A DNA stretch of 64,000 bases from Rhodothermales bacterium (GTDB lineage: Bacteria > Bacteroidota > Rhodothermia > Rhodothermales > UBA10348), in the NCBI GenBank assembly GCA_017643395.1, contig JAEPNP010000003.1, forward strand, positions 318,769 through 382,768, read 5' to 3'. A model generated the notes under the pieces. That model saw only the letters and a list, made by a program, of their open reading frames with translations. It was not told where the DNA came from and ran no database searches. The position numbers and the translations under genes are program-made. Position 1 is the first letter of the stretch, and every line of letters begins with the position of its first letter. This document shows, in pieces, positions 1 through 8,265 of the stretch.

Positions 1-1
1 T

Positions 2-457
2 CAGATTCACAACCGGGTGGCCCAGCTGCAGGGCATCCTGCTCTCGAATCTCACGTCAGCCACGCGCCTCACGCGCATGATCGACAATGAGGTCCGTATG
101 CCGGGTGGGGCAGAGGCCTACACCGTTTCCGAGCTCTTCGGAACCATGACGGACCGTATCTGGAGCGAGTTGTCGCACGAGAACGTCATGATCAGCTCGA
201 TTCGGCGCAATGTGCAGCGCGCCTACGTGGACCGGATGACCCAGATCATGCTGAATGACCGGCCGTTCCCCTCATCGCCCAGCTGGCCTGAGGACGCTCG
301 TTCGATCGCGCGACTGGATCTGAGCAACGTGAACGCGCAGATCGAATCGGCGCTGTCAGCAGGGATTTCGGATCGCACGACGCGGGCGCATTTGATGGAG
401 TCGCACGCGAGGATTCATCAGGCACTGACGCAGAGTATCAGCAAGTCGCTGGACTAG
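2..457 (+). CDS. C-terminal part of a zinc-dependent metalloprotease (DUF5117/DUF4953-like)
   Basis: The reading frame enters from the left edge (codons read from base 2); the GTG at 17 is inside the gene. About 150 residues are visible and end at TAG 455-457. They resemble the helical C-terminal tail of the large secreted zinc metalloproteases common in Bacteroidota: N-R-V-x-x-L-Q-x-x-L-L, then S-A-T-R-L-T-R-M-I-D-N-E, then A-Y-T-V-S-E-L-F and Q-R-A-Y-V-D-R. In that family the catalytic HExxH region is upstream, here outside the window. No signal or domain boundary can be checked. The family call rests on motif resemblance only. Confidence 0.6.
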   Translation, partial: QIHNRVAQLQGILLSNLTSATRLTRMIDNEVRMPGGAEAYTVSELFGTMTDRIWSELSHENVMISSIRRNVQRAYVDRMTQIMLNDRPFPSSPSWPEDARSIARLDLSNVNAQIESALSAGISDRTTRAHLMESHARIHQALTQSISKSLD

Positions 458-513
458 AAATACTCCCGGCCGGGTGCCCGGGGTGTCCTGACGTTGTGCC
501 AGGTGTTTTCCGG

Positions 514-538
514 GTTGCCTCACGCTTGCTACTTGAGG
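514..538 (+). repeat. Solo copy of an IS-end motif (TTGCCTCAC...TGCTAC)
   Basis: The stretch reads TTGCCTCAC, three bases, then TGCTAC. The same bipartite motif occurs at both ends of the rve-type element at 9.9-11.5 kb and once more just outside its left end. Here it lies alone between the metalloprotease and the first STAS-like gene, with no transposase nearby. It may be a leftover end or a target-like sequence. Confidence 0.35.
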
Positions 539-569
539 TAGTTGGGTTTAAGAAACCTTCAGCTCCGAC

Positions 570-965
570 GTGCCGATACACCTAGAACCATTCCGGGACG
601 GCCTTCTGGTTACCTGCACCGGGAGCGTGCACATCGCCGAGATCATGGAATCCCACGCGGCGAAGTACACCTCTGGCAGGAACTCCCGCTTCGTCCTGTG
701 TGATCTGACCGACCTCGACGAACTTGCGGTGACGCACCGCGAGCTTGCCTTTGTTGCGATTCAAGACGCAAAGGTGGGCGCCAGGGCCCAGGGCATTCCG
801 CTGGCGGTGGCTGTCACCCGTGCGGATATTCGGCGATCTGTCCTGGAGTATGGCGGAAACGTGGTGCAGGCCGGAGGCGGCGACCCCCGCTGGGCGCTGG
901 AAGTGTTTCCGGACATGGAGGCCGCGAAGGCCTGGTGTCTCGAGGAGGCGGTGAAGGCGGCCTGA
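570..965 (+). CDS. Small STAS/SpoIIAA-like protein, first of two tandem paralogs
   Basis: A 131-residue soluble protein with a GTG start and no convincing ribosome-binding site. The N-terminus P-I-H-L-E-P-F-R-D-G-L-L-V-T-C-T-G, the central F-V-L-C-D-L-T-D-L-D-E-L, and the end E-V-F-P-D-M-E-A-A-K-A-W-C are shared with the paralog at 1394; by eye more than half the residues agree. The alternating strand and helix pattern and the x-D-L-T-x-x-D/E segment resemble small STAS/SpoIIAA-like proteins of Bacteroidota, which are often stand-alone and of unknown role. No membrane segment or signal peptide is seen. The function is not known. Confidence 0.6.
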   Translation: MPIHLEPFRDGLLVTCTGSVHIAEIMESHAAKYTSGRNSRFVLCDLTDLDELAVTHRELAFVAIQDAKVGARAQGIPLAVAVTRADIRRSVLEYGGNVVQAGGGDPRWALEVFPDMEAAKAWCLEEAVKAA

Positions 966-1393
966 GGGGCGGCCTCTTCGGTGGTGCGGTTGCTTGGGGG
1001 CTGGGCTCGGCTCTTGTGGGGGCGGCGCGACCTCTGCGAGCGCCCGAGTGGAAAAACCGCCCCCGTTTCCACAAAGCTCCCGTTTCAGGCTTGCCCGAGG
1101 TGGACTCAGGCGGCGTATTACACTTGGGGTAGCGCCGGCCGGCAGGCGATGTGGAATCGGGCTATCGGATTCCGTTTAGGCCGGTGCGGGATGGGGCTCG
1201 GAGAGCGCACCTCTTGTCACACTGGCCGAAAGGAGTGCCGCCTGGAAGCAGTGATGGCGGTATGGGTGTCTTCCCGGCACCCTCGGCCACGCTCAGCTTA
1301 GTTCAAGGGTTTGTCGGTTGGAGTTTCAGGGATCTCCCGGTTGCCTGGTGGCGGGCTGGATGATTTACCTGACAGGAGCTACACGCCGGACTC
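966..1393. repeat. Gene-free spacer carrying a ~50-bp spaced repeat motif
   Basis: No credible gene lies in these 428 bases. They contain CGTTTCCAC at 1064, CGTATTACAC at 1114 (50 bases later) and, inverted, GATGTGGAATCGGGCTAT at 1148-1165. GTGGAAA (1048-1054) and TTTCCAC (1066-1072) form an inverted repeat. Closely related words recur with about 52-base spacing in another gene-free tract at 42.8-42.95 kb, so this seems to be a dispersed intergenic repeat of the genome. Confidence 0.4.
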
Positions 1394-1786
1394 ATGCCAA
1401 TTCACTCGAAACCCCTTCGAGACGGTCTTCTGGTCACCTGCACGGGCAGCATCCGTATCGGCGAGTTCATGGAAACGCATGCTGCCAACTATGCGTCTGG
1501 CGTGAATGCTCGGTTTGTCCTAGCTGACCTTACTGGAGTTGACGAGTTGGATGTCACCCTGCGTGAACTTGCCTTTCTGGCCGTACACGACGCGGGCGCG
1601 GGGGCAATGGCTCAGGGGGTGCGGATTGCGATTGTGGTCAAGAACGAGGCAATCAAGTCGAAGGTATTTGAATACCGGCGGAACGTGGCTTCAGCGGGTC
1701 GGGACAACACGGGCTGGGCGATGGAGCTGTTTCCCGACATGGATTCCGCGGAGGCCTGGTGCCAGGCTGAGGTCGTCGAGAAGTAG
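1394..1786 (+). CDS. Small STAS/SpoIIAA-like protein, second tandem paralog
   Basis: A 130-residue protein with an ATG start, homologous over its whole length to the protein at 570-965: same P-I-H start, R-D-G-L-L-V-T-C-T-G-S, R-E-L-A-F, and E-L-F-P-D-M-D-S-A-E-A-W-C. The first 60 bases of the two genes are also alike at DNA level, so the pair arose by tandem duplication of gene plus start region. The 428-base spacer between them suggests separate transcripts. A strong inverted repeat follows at 1802-1839. The function is unknown. A regulatory or anti-anti-sigma-like role is only a fold-level guess. Confidence 0.6.
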   Translation: MPIHSKPLRDGLLVTCTGSIRIGEFMETHAANYASGVNARFVLADLTGVDELDVTLRELAFLAVHDAGAGAMAQGVRIAIVVKNEAIKSKVFEYRRNVASAGRDNTGWAMELFPDMDSAEAWCQAEVVEK

Positions 1787-1801
1787 CACGTGCCCGCGCC
1801 A

Positions 1802-1839
1802 ACGCCGGGACGGCCTCATCGGAAAGACCGTCCCGGCGT
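1802..1839. terminator. Perfect 12-bp hairpin between convergent genes
   Basis: ACGCCGGGACGG (1802-1813) and CCGTCCCGGCGT (1828-1839) pair perfectly around a 14-base loop. The hairpin lies 16 bases after the stop of the second STAS-like gene and 60 bases before the stop of the opposing TlpA-like gene, where a bidirectional terminator is expected. No T-tract follows on either strand, so intrinsic termination is likely but not certain. Confidence 0.55.
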
Positions 1840-1898
1840 CAGGCTGGCGCTAGCTCGACTCTTCGTCCCCATCGCTTGGCGGACGGAGAGGGACTTAG

Positions 1899-3863
1899 CT
1901 ATTCCCCGTCCCCGGTGGCCTCCGTCACCACGACGTAGTTGCCGAGGAGTAGATCCAACTCCAGCGTGAGCTCGGCCTCGTAGTCAGGCCCGGAGTACCC
2001 AAGGTGCCGGAATGCCTCTCGCCCATCGGGGTCCAGTACAACGGTAGTGGGAATGCCGCGCACCCGGAAGGCGGTGGTCATCACCTCGTTGTGATCCATG
2101 GTGTAGGGGAATGCGTAGTCCTGCTTTTCGGCAAACTCGCGGGCATCCTCGATGGTGTTGCTCCAACCGGTGTTGACGACGAGGAACTGCACGCGCGGAT
2201 TGTCCTGGTACTTGAGATAGGTTTTGTTCAAGTCAGGAAACGCTTTCAGACAGGGGCCGCACCAGGACGCCCAGAAATCAATCACTACCACTTTTCCGCG
2301 CAGGTCGGCGCCGGAAACGGTCTGACCTGACGCCAGCATGGTGGTTTCAAATGCTGGCGCGAGTTCGGTCCCGCGCTCCGCCACGAGCTCCGCCGCCCGC
2401 TTGACCCGCCAGGCCGCCTCGATGTCCGCCACGGCCTCGTAGTAGCCCTCATCGCTCCCCTTCCAGCCGATCCAGGACGACTTCAGGCCGGCGCGGGCCT
2501 CCTCGTGAGCTGGGGAAAGCATCGCCACGGCCTCGAAGCGCTCAAACGCTTCCTCGTGCCGGTCCCCAAGAGCCAGGGTCTGGCCAAGAAGCAGAATGCC
2601 CTCCTCCGAGTCGCCAAGCAGCGCCTCCGCGTCCATCGCAATGCGCACGCCGCGGTCCACATTCCCCGACATCGCCTCCACATAGCCGCGCGCTACATCA
2701 TTAGCGGCGGCTACGCCGTCAAGGAACGCCTCAGCCTCGGCTTCCTTGCCATACATCGGACGGGCGCGGAACGGCTCTCGGGAGATCGGCCGCATGGAGT
2801 CGTAGCCGTACTCGTCGGCCTCCACCTTCTCCGCCCGACGCACGTAGGACTCGGCACCTTCCAGATCGCCGGCGCGGGCCAGCGCAATCGCTACCCGGCG
2901 GAGCTCCGACGACGCCCGGCCATACATGTCGTCCCAATCAACCTGGTCGGCCATGCGGGCAATGCCCTCGGCATTCTCGGCGTCGATGTACGCGCTCAAG
3001 AGGGTGCGCTCGTACCGGTCTGCCATGGTTCTATCCCGGAAACCCGCGGACGCATTGCCCCACTCGGCAAGGAACCCTTCTATCAACTCAACCTTGTTGG
3101 CCGCATCTTCCTCATCGGAAAGCTTCTCGGCAAACGCCTCGCGCGCCCAACGCGCCTCAAAGTCCCGGTTCGGCGGTTCCGCCTTGTACCGCTCCTCGAT
3201 GGACTCCGCCTCATCGTTCAACTTGGCCGTTTCCAGGGCACGCACGGCCAGGCTGAAGTTCTCCATGGACTCCGGATCTTCGGTCAGAAGCTCGTCCGCC
3301 ATCGCCCGGGCTGCCTCCTGAATCGGCTCCAGCTCGAAACCGAGCAGAATCTGGTTGCGCCAGATTGAAATCTGCAGTCCGGAATTCTCCGGATCACGCG
3401 CCAGGTCGGCCATCAGGTAGCCGTTGCGAAGCGCGATGGGGTCCACGCCCGCGGGCAAAAACTGCTCCTTCAGTCGTCCGATCCACGAGGTGGTGTACTT
3501 GCCTTCCTCGTCCAGCACATAGAGCTCCCAGTACTGGCCGCCGTTCGTGTCCGTCCTGCCGTCCGCACTTTCTACGCTCAGCAGCGCGCCGCGGCTCATG
3601 TCCTCGTAGGTTTCGTAGCGGACGGTCCATCCCTTCCGGGTCTTCCGCATCGGGATGCGCTCGGTGCCCTCATCCATGTACGCGTGGTCCACCAGGAACA
3701 GGTCGGCGGCGTCCTGGATAGCGGCCCCGTGGGCATCCGGATGGTAAGTGAACACCACGGTCTCTCCGGCGCGCGGCATGGCCGGATCCATGGTCAGAAT
3801 CTGGGCCCAGGCGGCAGTCGCGCCGAGAGCCAGAACAAGCAAGAGGGAGGTCAGACGTTTCAT
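1899..3863 (-). CDS. Exported TlpA-like thiol-disulfide oxidoreductase with long helical region
   Basis: The start is placed at the ATG at 3861-3863, because it opens a clear signal peptide (M-K-R-L-T followed by a hydrophobic core ending A-W-A-Q); the frame extends upstream but without sensible coding. The 654-residue product has a short Ig-like strand region after the signal, a long helix-rich (TPR-like) middle with several R-A-x-x-E repeats, and a C-terminal thioredoxin domain: W-A-S-W-C-G-P-C with cysteines near residues 535 and 538 and the cis-proline loop G-I-P-T-T near 605. By family it should reduce or exchange disulfides in the periplasm. It lies 134 bases downstream of the hybrid sensor gene on the same strand and may be co-transcribed. 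Confidence 0.85.
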   Translation of the reverse strand: MKRLTSLLLVLALGATAAWAQILTMDPAMPRAGETVVFTYHPDAHGAAIQDAADLFLVDHAYMDEGTERIPMRKTRKGWTVRYETYEDMSRGALLSVESADGRTDTNGGQYWELYVLDEEGKYTTSWIGRLKEQFLPAGVDPIALRNGYLMADLARDPENSGLQISIWRNQILLGFELEPIQEAARAMADELLTEDPESMENFSLAVRALETAKLNDEAESIEERYKAEPPNRDFEARWAREAFAEKLSDEEDAANKVELIEGFLAEWGNASAGFRDRTMADRYERTLLSAYIDAENAEGIARMADQVDWDDMYGRASSELRRVAIALARAGDLEGAESYVRRAEKVEADEYGYDSMRPISREPFRARPMYGKEAEAEAFLDGVAAANDVARGYVEAMSGNVDRGVRIAMDAEALLGDSEEGILLLGQTLALGDRHEEAFERFEAVAMLSPAHEEARAGLKSSWIGWKGSDEGYYEAVADIEAAWRVKRAAELVAERGTELAPAFETTMLASGQTVSGADLRGKVVVIDFWASWCGPCLKAFPDLNKTYLKYQDNPRVQFLVVNTGWSNTIEDAREFAEKQDYAFPYTMDHNEVMTTAFRVRGIPTTVVLDPDGREAFRHLGYSGPDYEAELTLELDLLLGNYVVVTEATGDGE

Positions 3864-3997
3864 GACAGCGGAGGGTTTGGGTGACGCCCCCCAACCTCCC
3901 CCTCGCACGCACCGCGCTCTACGGGATATCTCGCATAGTCTTGCACGGATCTCTGCGCGAAGGCTCAGCAGCCCGCCTGAGGCGGCGCGAGATACCG

Positions 3998-6900
3998 TCA
4001 GGCCTGCTGGCGGAATGCGCTCGGAGATGTCCCGTAAACAGCCTTGAAACAGCGATTGAAGTAGCTCAGGCTGTTGAAACCGACGGCGTAGGCCGCCTCG
4101 GAGATGGTACAATCCTCGCGCTCGAGCAGGGCCACGGCGTGCTCCAGGCGAACCCGCCTCACCAGTTCGGTTGGCGTCACGTCGGCCTCGGCCTTGAGCT
4201 TGCGGTGGAGCTGCGAGTAGCTCAGCCCAACCTGGGCGGCGAGGTCCTCCGAGGTCAGGTCCGCATCCGCCAGGCGCTCCTCCACGACAGCGCGGACCTT
4301 GCGCTCAAACGGTCCGAAAGGCGCCTCGGGCTCTGCGGAGACCTGCATCGCCCCCCGAAGCCGATCCACCAACCTGCGCCGTGACTCGAGGACCCCGGCC
4401 ATCTCGGCCAGCAGCAGCGCGGGATCCAGCGGCTTGGTCAGATACCGGTCTGCGCCGCTTCGCGCACCCTCGAGGCGATGTTCGTCGTCGGCCAGCGCCG
4501 TCAGAAAGATGAACGGCAGGCCCTCGGTATCGGGCGTTGCCTGAAGCGCCCGGTGAAGCTCCATCCCGTCCATCCGCGGCATCATCACGTCGCAGACAAT
4601 GACGTCGGGCAGGAGGCCTCTCTCCACGTGATCCAGCGCATCCCGCCCATCGACCGCTTCCACAACCGCATAGGTCGCCTGGAGCGCCGACCTCATGAAC
4701 GTTCGAATGTCCTCGTTGTCATCCACGAGCAGAGCGGTCGGGCGGTCTTCCTCGCCCGGCGCGGGGCTCGGATCCGCACCAAGGTCGGCGGTCGTGGACA
4801 CGGGCCCGTCGCCCCGCACATCCGGCGTGATAGTTTGACGTGCGCCGTCCAGCTGGTCAGGAACGAGCGGCATTCGCACGAGGAATGTGGAGCCGTGGCC
4901 CTCGCGACTCTCCACGGAGACGTGCCCTCCGTGCAGCTCCGCAAGTTCCTTGACGAGGCTGAGTCCGATCCCTGTCCCCTGGTAGCGACGGGTGGAAGTG
5001 GGGTCGGCCTGGTAGAAGCGATCGAAGATCAAGGGGAGCTTGTCGGCGGCAATGCCGATGCCAGTATCGCGCACCTCGATAAGGGCATGCTCACCCGCTG
5101 AACGAACGTTCACGAAAACGTGCCCGCCGCGGTCGGTGAACTTGACGGCGTTCGAGACCAGATTGGTGACGATGCGCTCCATGAGACCGCGATCAAACAG
5201 CGCAAACAGGGGCGGTGCGGCACCCACAATCAGCGTCAGCCCTTCGCGCTCGGCCAACGCCGTCATTCCGAGCGCAGTCTGACGCACGTGGGCGGACAGA
5301 TCGATGCACTCGGGCTCATAGGGCAGGGTCTTGCTCTCCAGACGGGCCAGCTCCAGAATGCGGTTCACCATCCCGAGAAGCCGGTCTGCGTTGCGCTGCA
5401 TGAGCTCGAGCGATTCCCGGTCCGGATGGCCTTCCCGCGCCAGAAGCTGCCGGAGTGGACCGATGATGAGTGTCAGCGGCGTCCTGAACTCGTGACTGAC
5501 ATTGGCAAAGAACCGGCTCTTGGCCATGTTCAACTCGCGAAGCTCGGCCGCCTGTCTTTCAGTCAGCTCTTTCTCTCGTCGAAGGTCCAGCGTGCGCTCC
5601 GCCACCTGGGCGTTCAGGCGACGCTCCCGCTCCCTGGCCTGCCGGGACACAAGTCGTCCGGCCCCGAAAACGAGTCCTACGGCCGCAAGCACCATGAAGA
5701 GCCTGAAAGCCAGCGTCTCGTACCAGAACGGCAGAATCGTGATGACCCTCGCCGCCACCGGCGCAGCGTCCGCATGGGCGCGCGCGCGCACCTCGAACGT
5801 GTAGGCTCCGGGATCAAGGTTGGTAAAGGACACCTCGCGGGCGGGTGTCACGCGCCATTCGTGATCGTATCCCAGCAGGCGATACTCGAATCGGAGGCGC
5901 TCGGGCGCGGTGAAGTCCGGAGCCGTGAATCGAATGCTGAAGTCCCGCTCGTCGGGGGCCAGCGTCGGCCCGGCCACTGAGCCGTTTGCACTCATCCCGA
6001 GGATCGCGGCCCTGGGGGGCGGCCGCTCCGAAATGCGTGCTGGGTCAAACTCGGCCAGGCCTCCCTGCGTGGGAAACCAGATGTGCCCATCGCTGGACTT
6101 GAGGCCGGCGCTGCTGTAGCCACCGTTTCCCTCGCGGTTCGCCAGCCCCTCGCGATCGGTGTAGACTACCGGCTCCACGCGAGCACGGAGCCCATCGGCC
6201 ACCGCATTCAACTCGTCCTTCCAGACCCAGAACACCCCGTAGTTGGTGTTCATCCACAATCGCCCAAAATCATCCTGGAGCACGGCGTGAAGTCCGTTCC
6301 GGAAGAGCCCCTCCCGTTCGGTGAAGTGCACGATACCGACCGGATCCGCGGTGTCGCGGTCCAGATCGACCCGGTTCAGACCGTTGTCCTCCGTGGCCAC
6401 CCACAGGCGGTCCGGAACGTCCGGATCGGTCAGGATCCAGCGAATGGTATTGCTCCCCAGGCCCTGCTCGTGGCCGTAGAAGGTGAAAGCGCCGTCCTTG
6501 TGCCTGGCGATGCCCCGCTTCTCGCTGCCCAGCCAGACGACGCCAGGCTCCGATTCGGCCACGGTGCGGAACTGGGCGCCCTGATGGACGAGCGATGAGC
6601 CCGTGCCCTCGATCACCCAGAGGTCCCTTCCCGGCGCCGCGAGCCAGATGCGACCCAGGGAGTCCTCGAAAATGGCCCGTACGGGCCCCCCGCGGTGGTT
6701 GTAGGGTACGCGCTGCCACTCGTCCGGGCGAGGCAGGCGATGCGGCACCGTCCGGGTCCAGTGGCTGTCGAGGAACAGCCGGCCATCCCTCGCCGCCATC
6801 CCGACAGGGTGCCCGTCCGAACCCGGGACCTCCCTCCAGGCTCCGTCCGTGAACACCCAGTCGGTCACCAGGCCCCACGAAGACGTCCACATCCTGCCAT

Positions 6901-8071
6901 GTTGGTCCTCAATGATGGTGTAGACGTTGTCGTCGCCGATGCCCGTGTGCATCCGGACCTCGGACGGGATGTAGGCGTGCAGGCCCTTCTCGCTGCTGGC
7001 CCAGACGGTCCCGTTCGCGTCTTCGATCAGTCGGGTGAAGTTGGTGCCCTCGTCCAGGACCGTTCCATTGCGAACCAGGGTCGTTCCGGTGGCCATCCAG
7101 AGAATGCCGCGGCTGTCCACGAACTCGTGGCAGCCTCCAGCCCGAAGGGCCGAGAGCCGGGTGATCTTGCCGTCGTGATAGCGCCAAAGGCCATCCCGGG
7201 CGCGTCCGATCACAAACGCTCCGCCCGGCTCCCGTGCAAAACAGTTCCAGCCTCCCTCCAGTTCGAGGAACCACGTCGGGAGGTCCATGGAGACGCGCTC
7301 AAACCGGCTCCCGGAGAGGCGATACAGGGCCCCATCCGGTTCGAGGTGCCAGACCACACCCTCCGGATGCTCATAGATGGGACCTCCGGCCAGGAAGCGC
7401 CCGTCCACTCCGCGGAGGGGCCTCGCCTCGCCTTCCGTCCAGTCGATATAGCCCCTGATGTTATCCTTTGTCACGGCGAGGCGGCCGTCCCGGATCCAGA
7501 CCGTGACCTCCACCCCCGGAGCCTCCGGGAGTCTCATTTCTGCCGGACCCTCGATGTTGGTGACGCCCGACTCGGAGAACGCCAGCCAACGAGGCTTCTG
7601 CCCCGGGTACCACCCGCCCTGATGTACGTCCACGACGACGTTCGGCCCAGAAGACCGGACTCCCCGCTCGAATCGCTTTATCCAGCCATTGATGACCTCT
7701 CCACCGACCAACAGCGGCCCGAAGCTTCCGTCCGGTTGGCGGACAAACAGCCCGGTACCCTCCAATTCTATCAGGAGCTGTCCACCCGAAACGGCGGCCA
7801 CCCGCAACAGGCGATTGTTTGGAAAACCGTCCGAATTGCCGGCGTTGAATACCGTAAACTCCTGCCCGTCAAACCGCACCAGGCCTTCCACCGTGGCCAG
7901 CCACAGGAAGCCTCGCTCGTCCTGCGCCAGGTCCCGGACGGCGTTCACCGGCAGGCCGTCTTCCACGCCCCAAAATCGGTGAATGAACCGCGTGTCGTCC
8001 TGGGCATGGGCTCGGGATGGGTCCAGAGCGACGACCAAACTCGCGATGACTATGCAGACAGAAGGCCGCAT
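3998..8071 (-). CDS. Hybrid two-component system protein: propeller sensor, histidine kinase, receiver, AraC output
   Basis: A 1357-residue one-protein signalling system. A signal peptide (1-24) precedes two-component-type beta-propeller repeats (W-L-A-T-x-E-G-L-x-R-F and similar) to about 680, a Y_Y_Y domain (D-P-G-A-Y-T-F-E-V-R-A-R) and one membrane segment near 775-800. Then come HisKA with phosphoacceptor His near 860 (V-S-H-E-F-R-T-P-L), HATPase boxes (N-L-V-S-N-A-V-K, D-T-G-I-G, G-T-G-I-G-L), a receiver from about 1111 with the Asp near 1161 (C-D-V-M-M-P), and a C-terminal AraC HTH. Such proteins usually bind a periplasmic sugar oligomer and control a nearby uptake locus. No SusC/SusD pair is seen here, so the regulon is unclear. 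Confidence 0.95.
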   Translation of the reverse strand: MRPSVCIVIASLVVALDPSRAHAQDDTRFIHRFWGVEDGLPVNAVRDLAQDERGFLWLATVEGLVRFDGQEFTVFNAGNSDGFPNNRLLRVAAVSGGQLLIELEGTGLFVRQPDGSFGPLLVGGEVINGWIKRFERGVRSSGPNVVVDVHQGGWYPGQKPRWLAFSESGVTNIEGPAEMRLPEAPGVEVTVWIRDGRLAVTKDNIRGYIDWTEGEARPLRGVDGRFLAGGPIYEHPEGVVWHLEPDGALYRLSGSRFERVSMDLPTWFLELEGGWNCFAREPGGAFVIGRARDGLWRYHDGKITRLSALRAGGCHEFVDSRGILWMATGTTLVRNGTVLDEGTNFTRLIEDANGTVWASSEKGLHAYIPSEVRMHTGIGDDNVYTIIEDQHGRMWTSSWGLVTDWVFTDGAWREVPGSDGHPVGMAARDGRLFLDSHWTRTVPHRLPRPDEWQRVPYNHRGGPVRAIFEDSLGRIWLAAPGRDLWVIEGTGSSLVHQGAQFRTVAESEPGVVWLGSEKRGIARHKDGAFTFYGHEQGLGSNTIRWILTDPDVPDRLWVATEDNGLNRVDLDRDTADPVGIVHFTEREGLFRNGLHAVLQDDFGRLWMNTNYGVFWVWKDELNAVADGLRARVEPVVYTDREGLANREGNGGYSSAGLKSSDGHIWFPTQGGLAEFDPARISERPPPRAAILGMSANGSVAGPTLAPDERDFSIRFTAPDFTAPERLRFEYRLLGYDHEWRVTPAREVSFTNLDPGAYTFEVRARAHADAAPVAARVITILPFWYETLAFRLFMVLAAVGLVFGAGRLVSRQARERERRLNAQVAERTLDLRREKELTERQAAELRELNMAKSRFFANVSHEFRTPLTLIIGPLRQLLAREGHPDRESLELMQRNADRLLGMVNRILELARLESKTLPYEPECIDLSAHVRQTALGMTALAEREGLTLIVGAAPPLFALFDRGLMERIVTNLVSNAVKFTDRGGHVFVNVRSAGEHALIEVRDTGIGIAADKLPLIFDRFYQADPTSTRRYQGTGIGLSLVKELAELHGGHVSVESREGHGSTFLVRMPLVPDQLDGARQTITPDVRGDGPVSTTADLGADPSPAPGEEDRPTALLVDDNEDIRTFMRSALQATYAVVEAVDGRDALDHVERGLLPDVIVCDVMMPRMDGMELHRALQATPDTEGLPFIFLTALADDEHRLEGARSGADRYLTKPLDPALLLAEMAGVLESRRRLVDRLRGAMQVSAEPEAPFGPFERKVRAVVEERLADADLTSEDLAAQVGLSYSQLHRKLKAEADVTPTELVRRVRLEHAVALLEREDCTISEAAYAVGFNSLSYFNRCFKAVYGTSPSAFRQQA

Positions 8072-8235
8072 ACCCTAAAGATGCAGGATTTGGGCCGGGA
8101 TTTCCCGCACCATGCCCGCAGGGGCTTGCACGTATCTCGCCTGGTGGCGCTGGCACTCGATGTTCGGCGGCCAAGGCCCTACGGCGCTGCACGGGGAGAG
8201 TGTGGCCTACTGACGCCCATCGATTCTTTGCGCCA

Positions 8236-8261
8236 TGAACCGCCCCGGGTTTTTCGGAGAC
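8236..8261 (+). repeat. IS3 element terminal inverted repeat (transposase 3' side)
   Basis: It begins TGAACCGCCCCGGGTTT and continues to CGGAGAC. It matches the reverse complement of 9522-9547 except at two adjacent positions (TT here, GC there). Confidence 0.85.
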
Positions 8262-8265
8262 CGGT

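Noticed and set aside
7869-8265. Extension of the IS3 transposase into the sensor gene
   Set aside because: The extension exists only because of the frameshift at 8346-8349. The true family C-terminus ends at 8266, and the extra 130 codons are antisense to the sensor's start.
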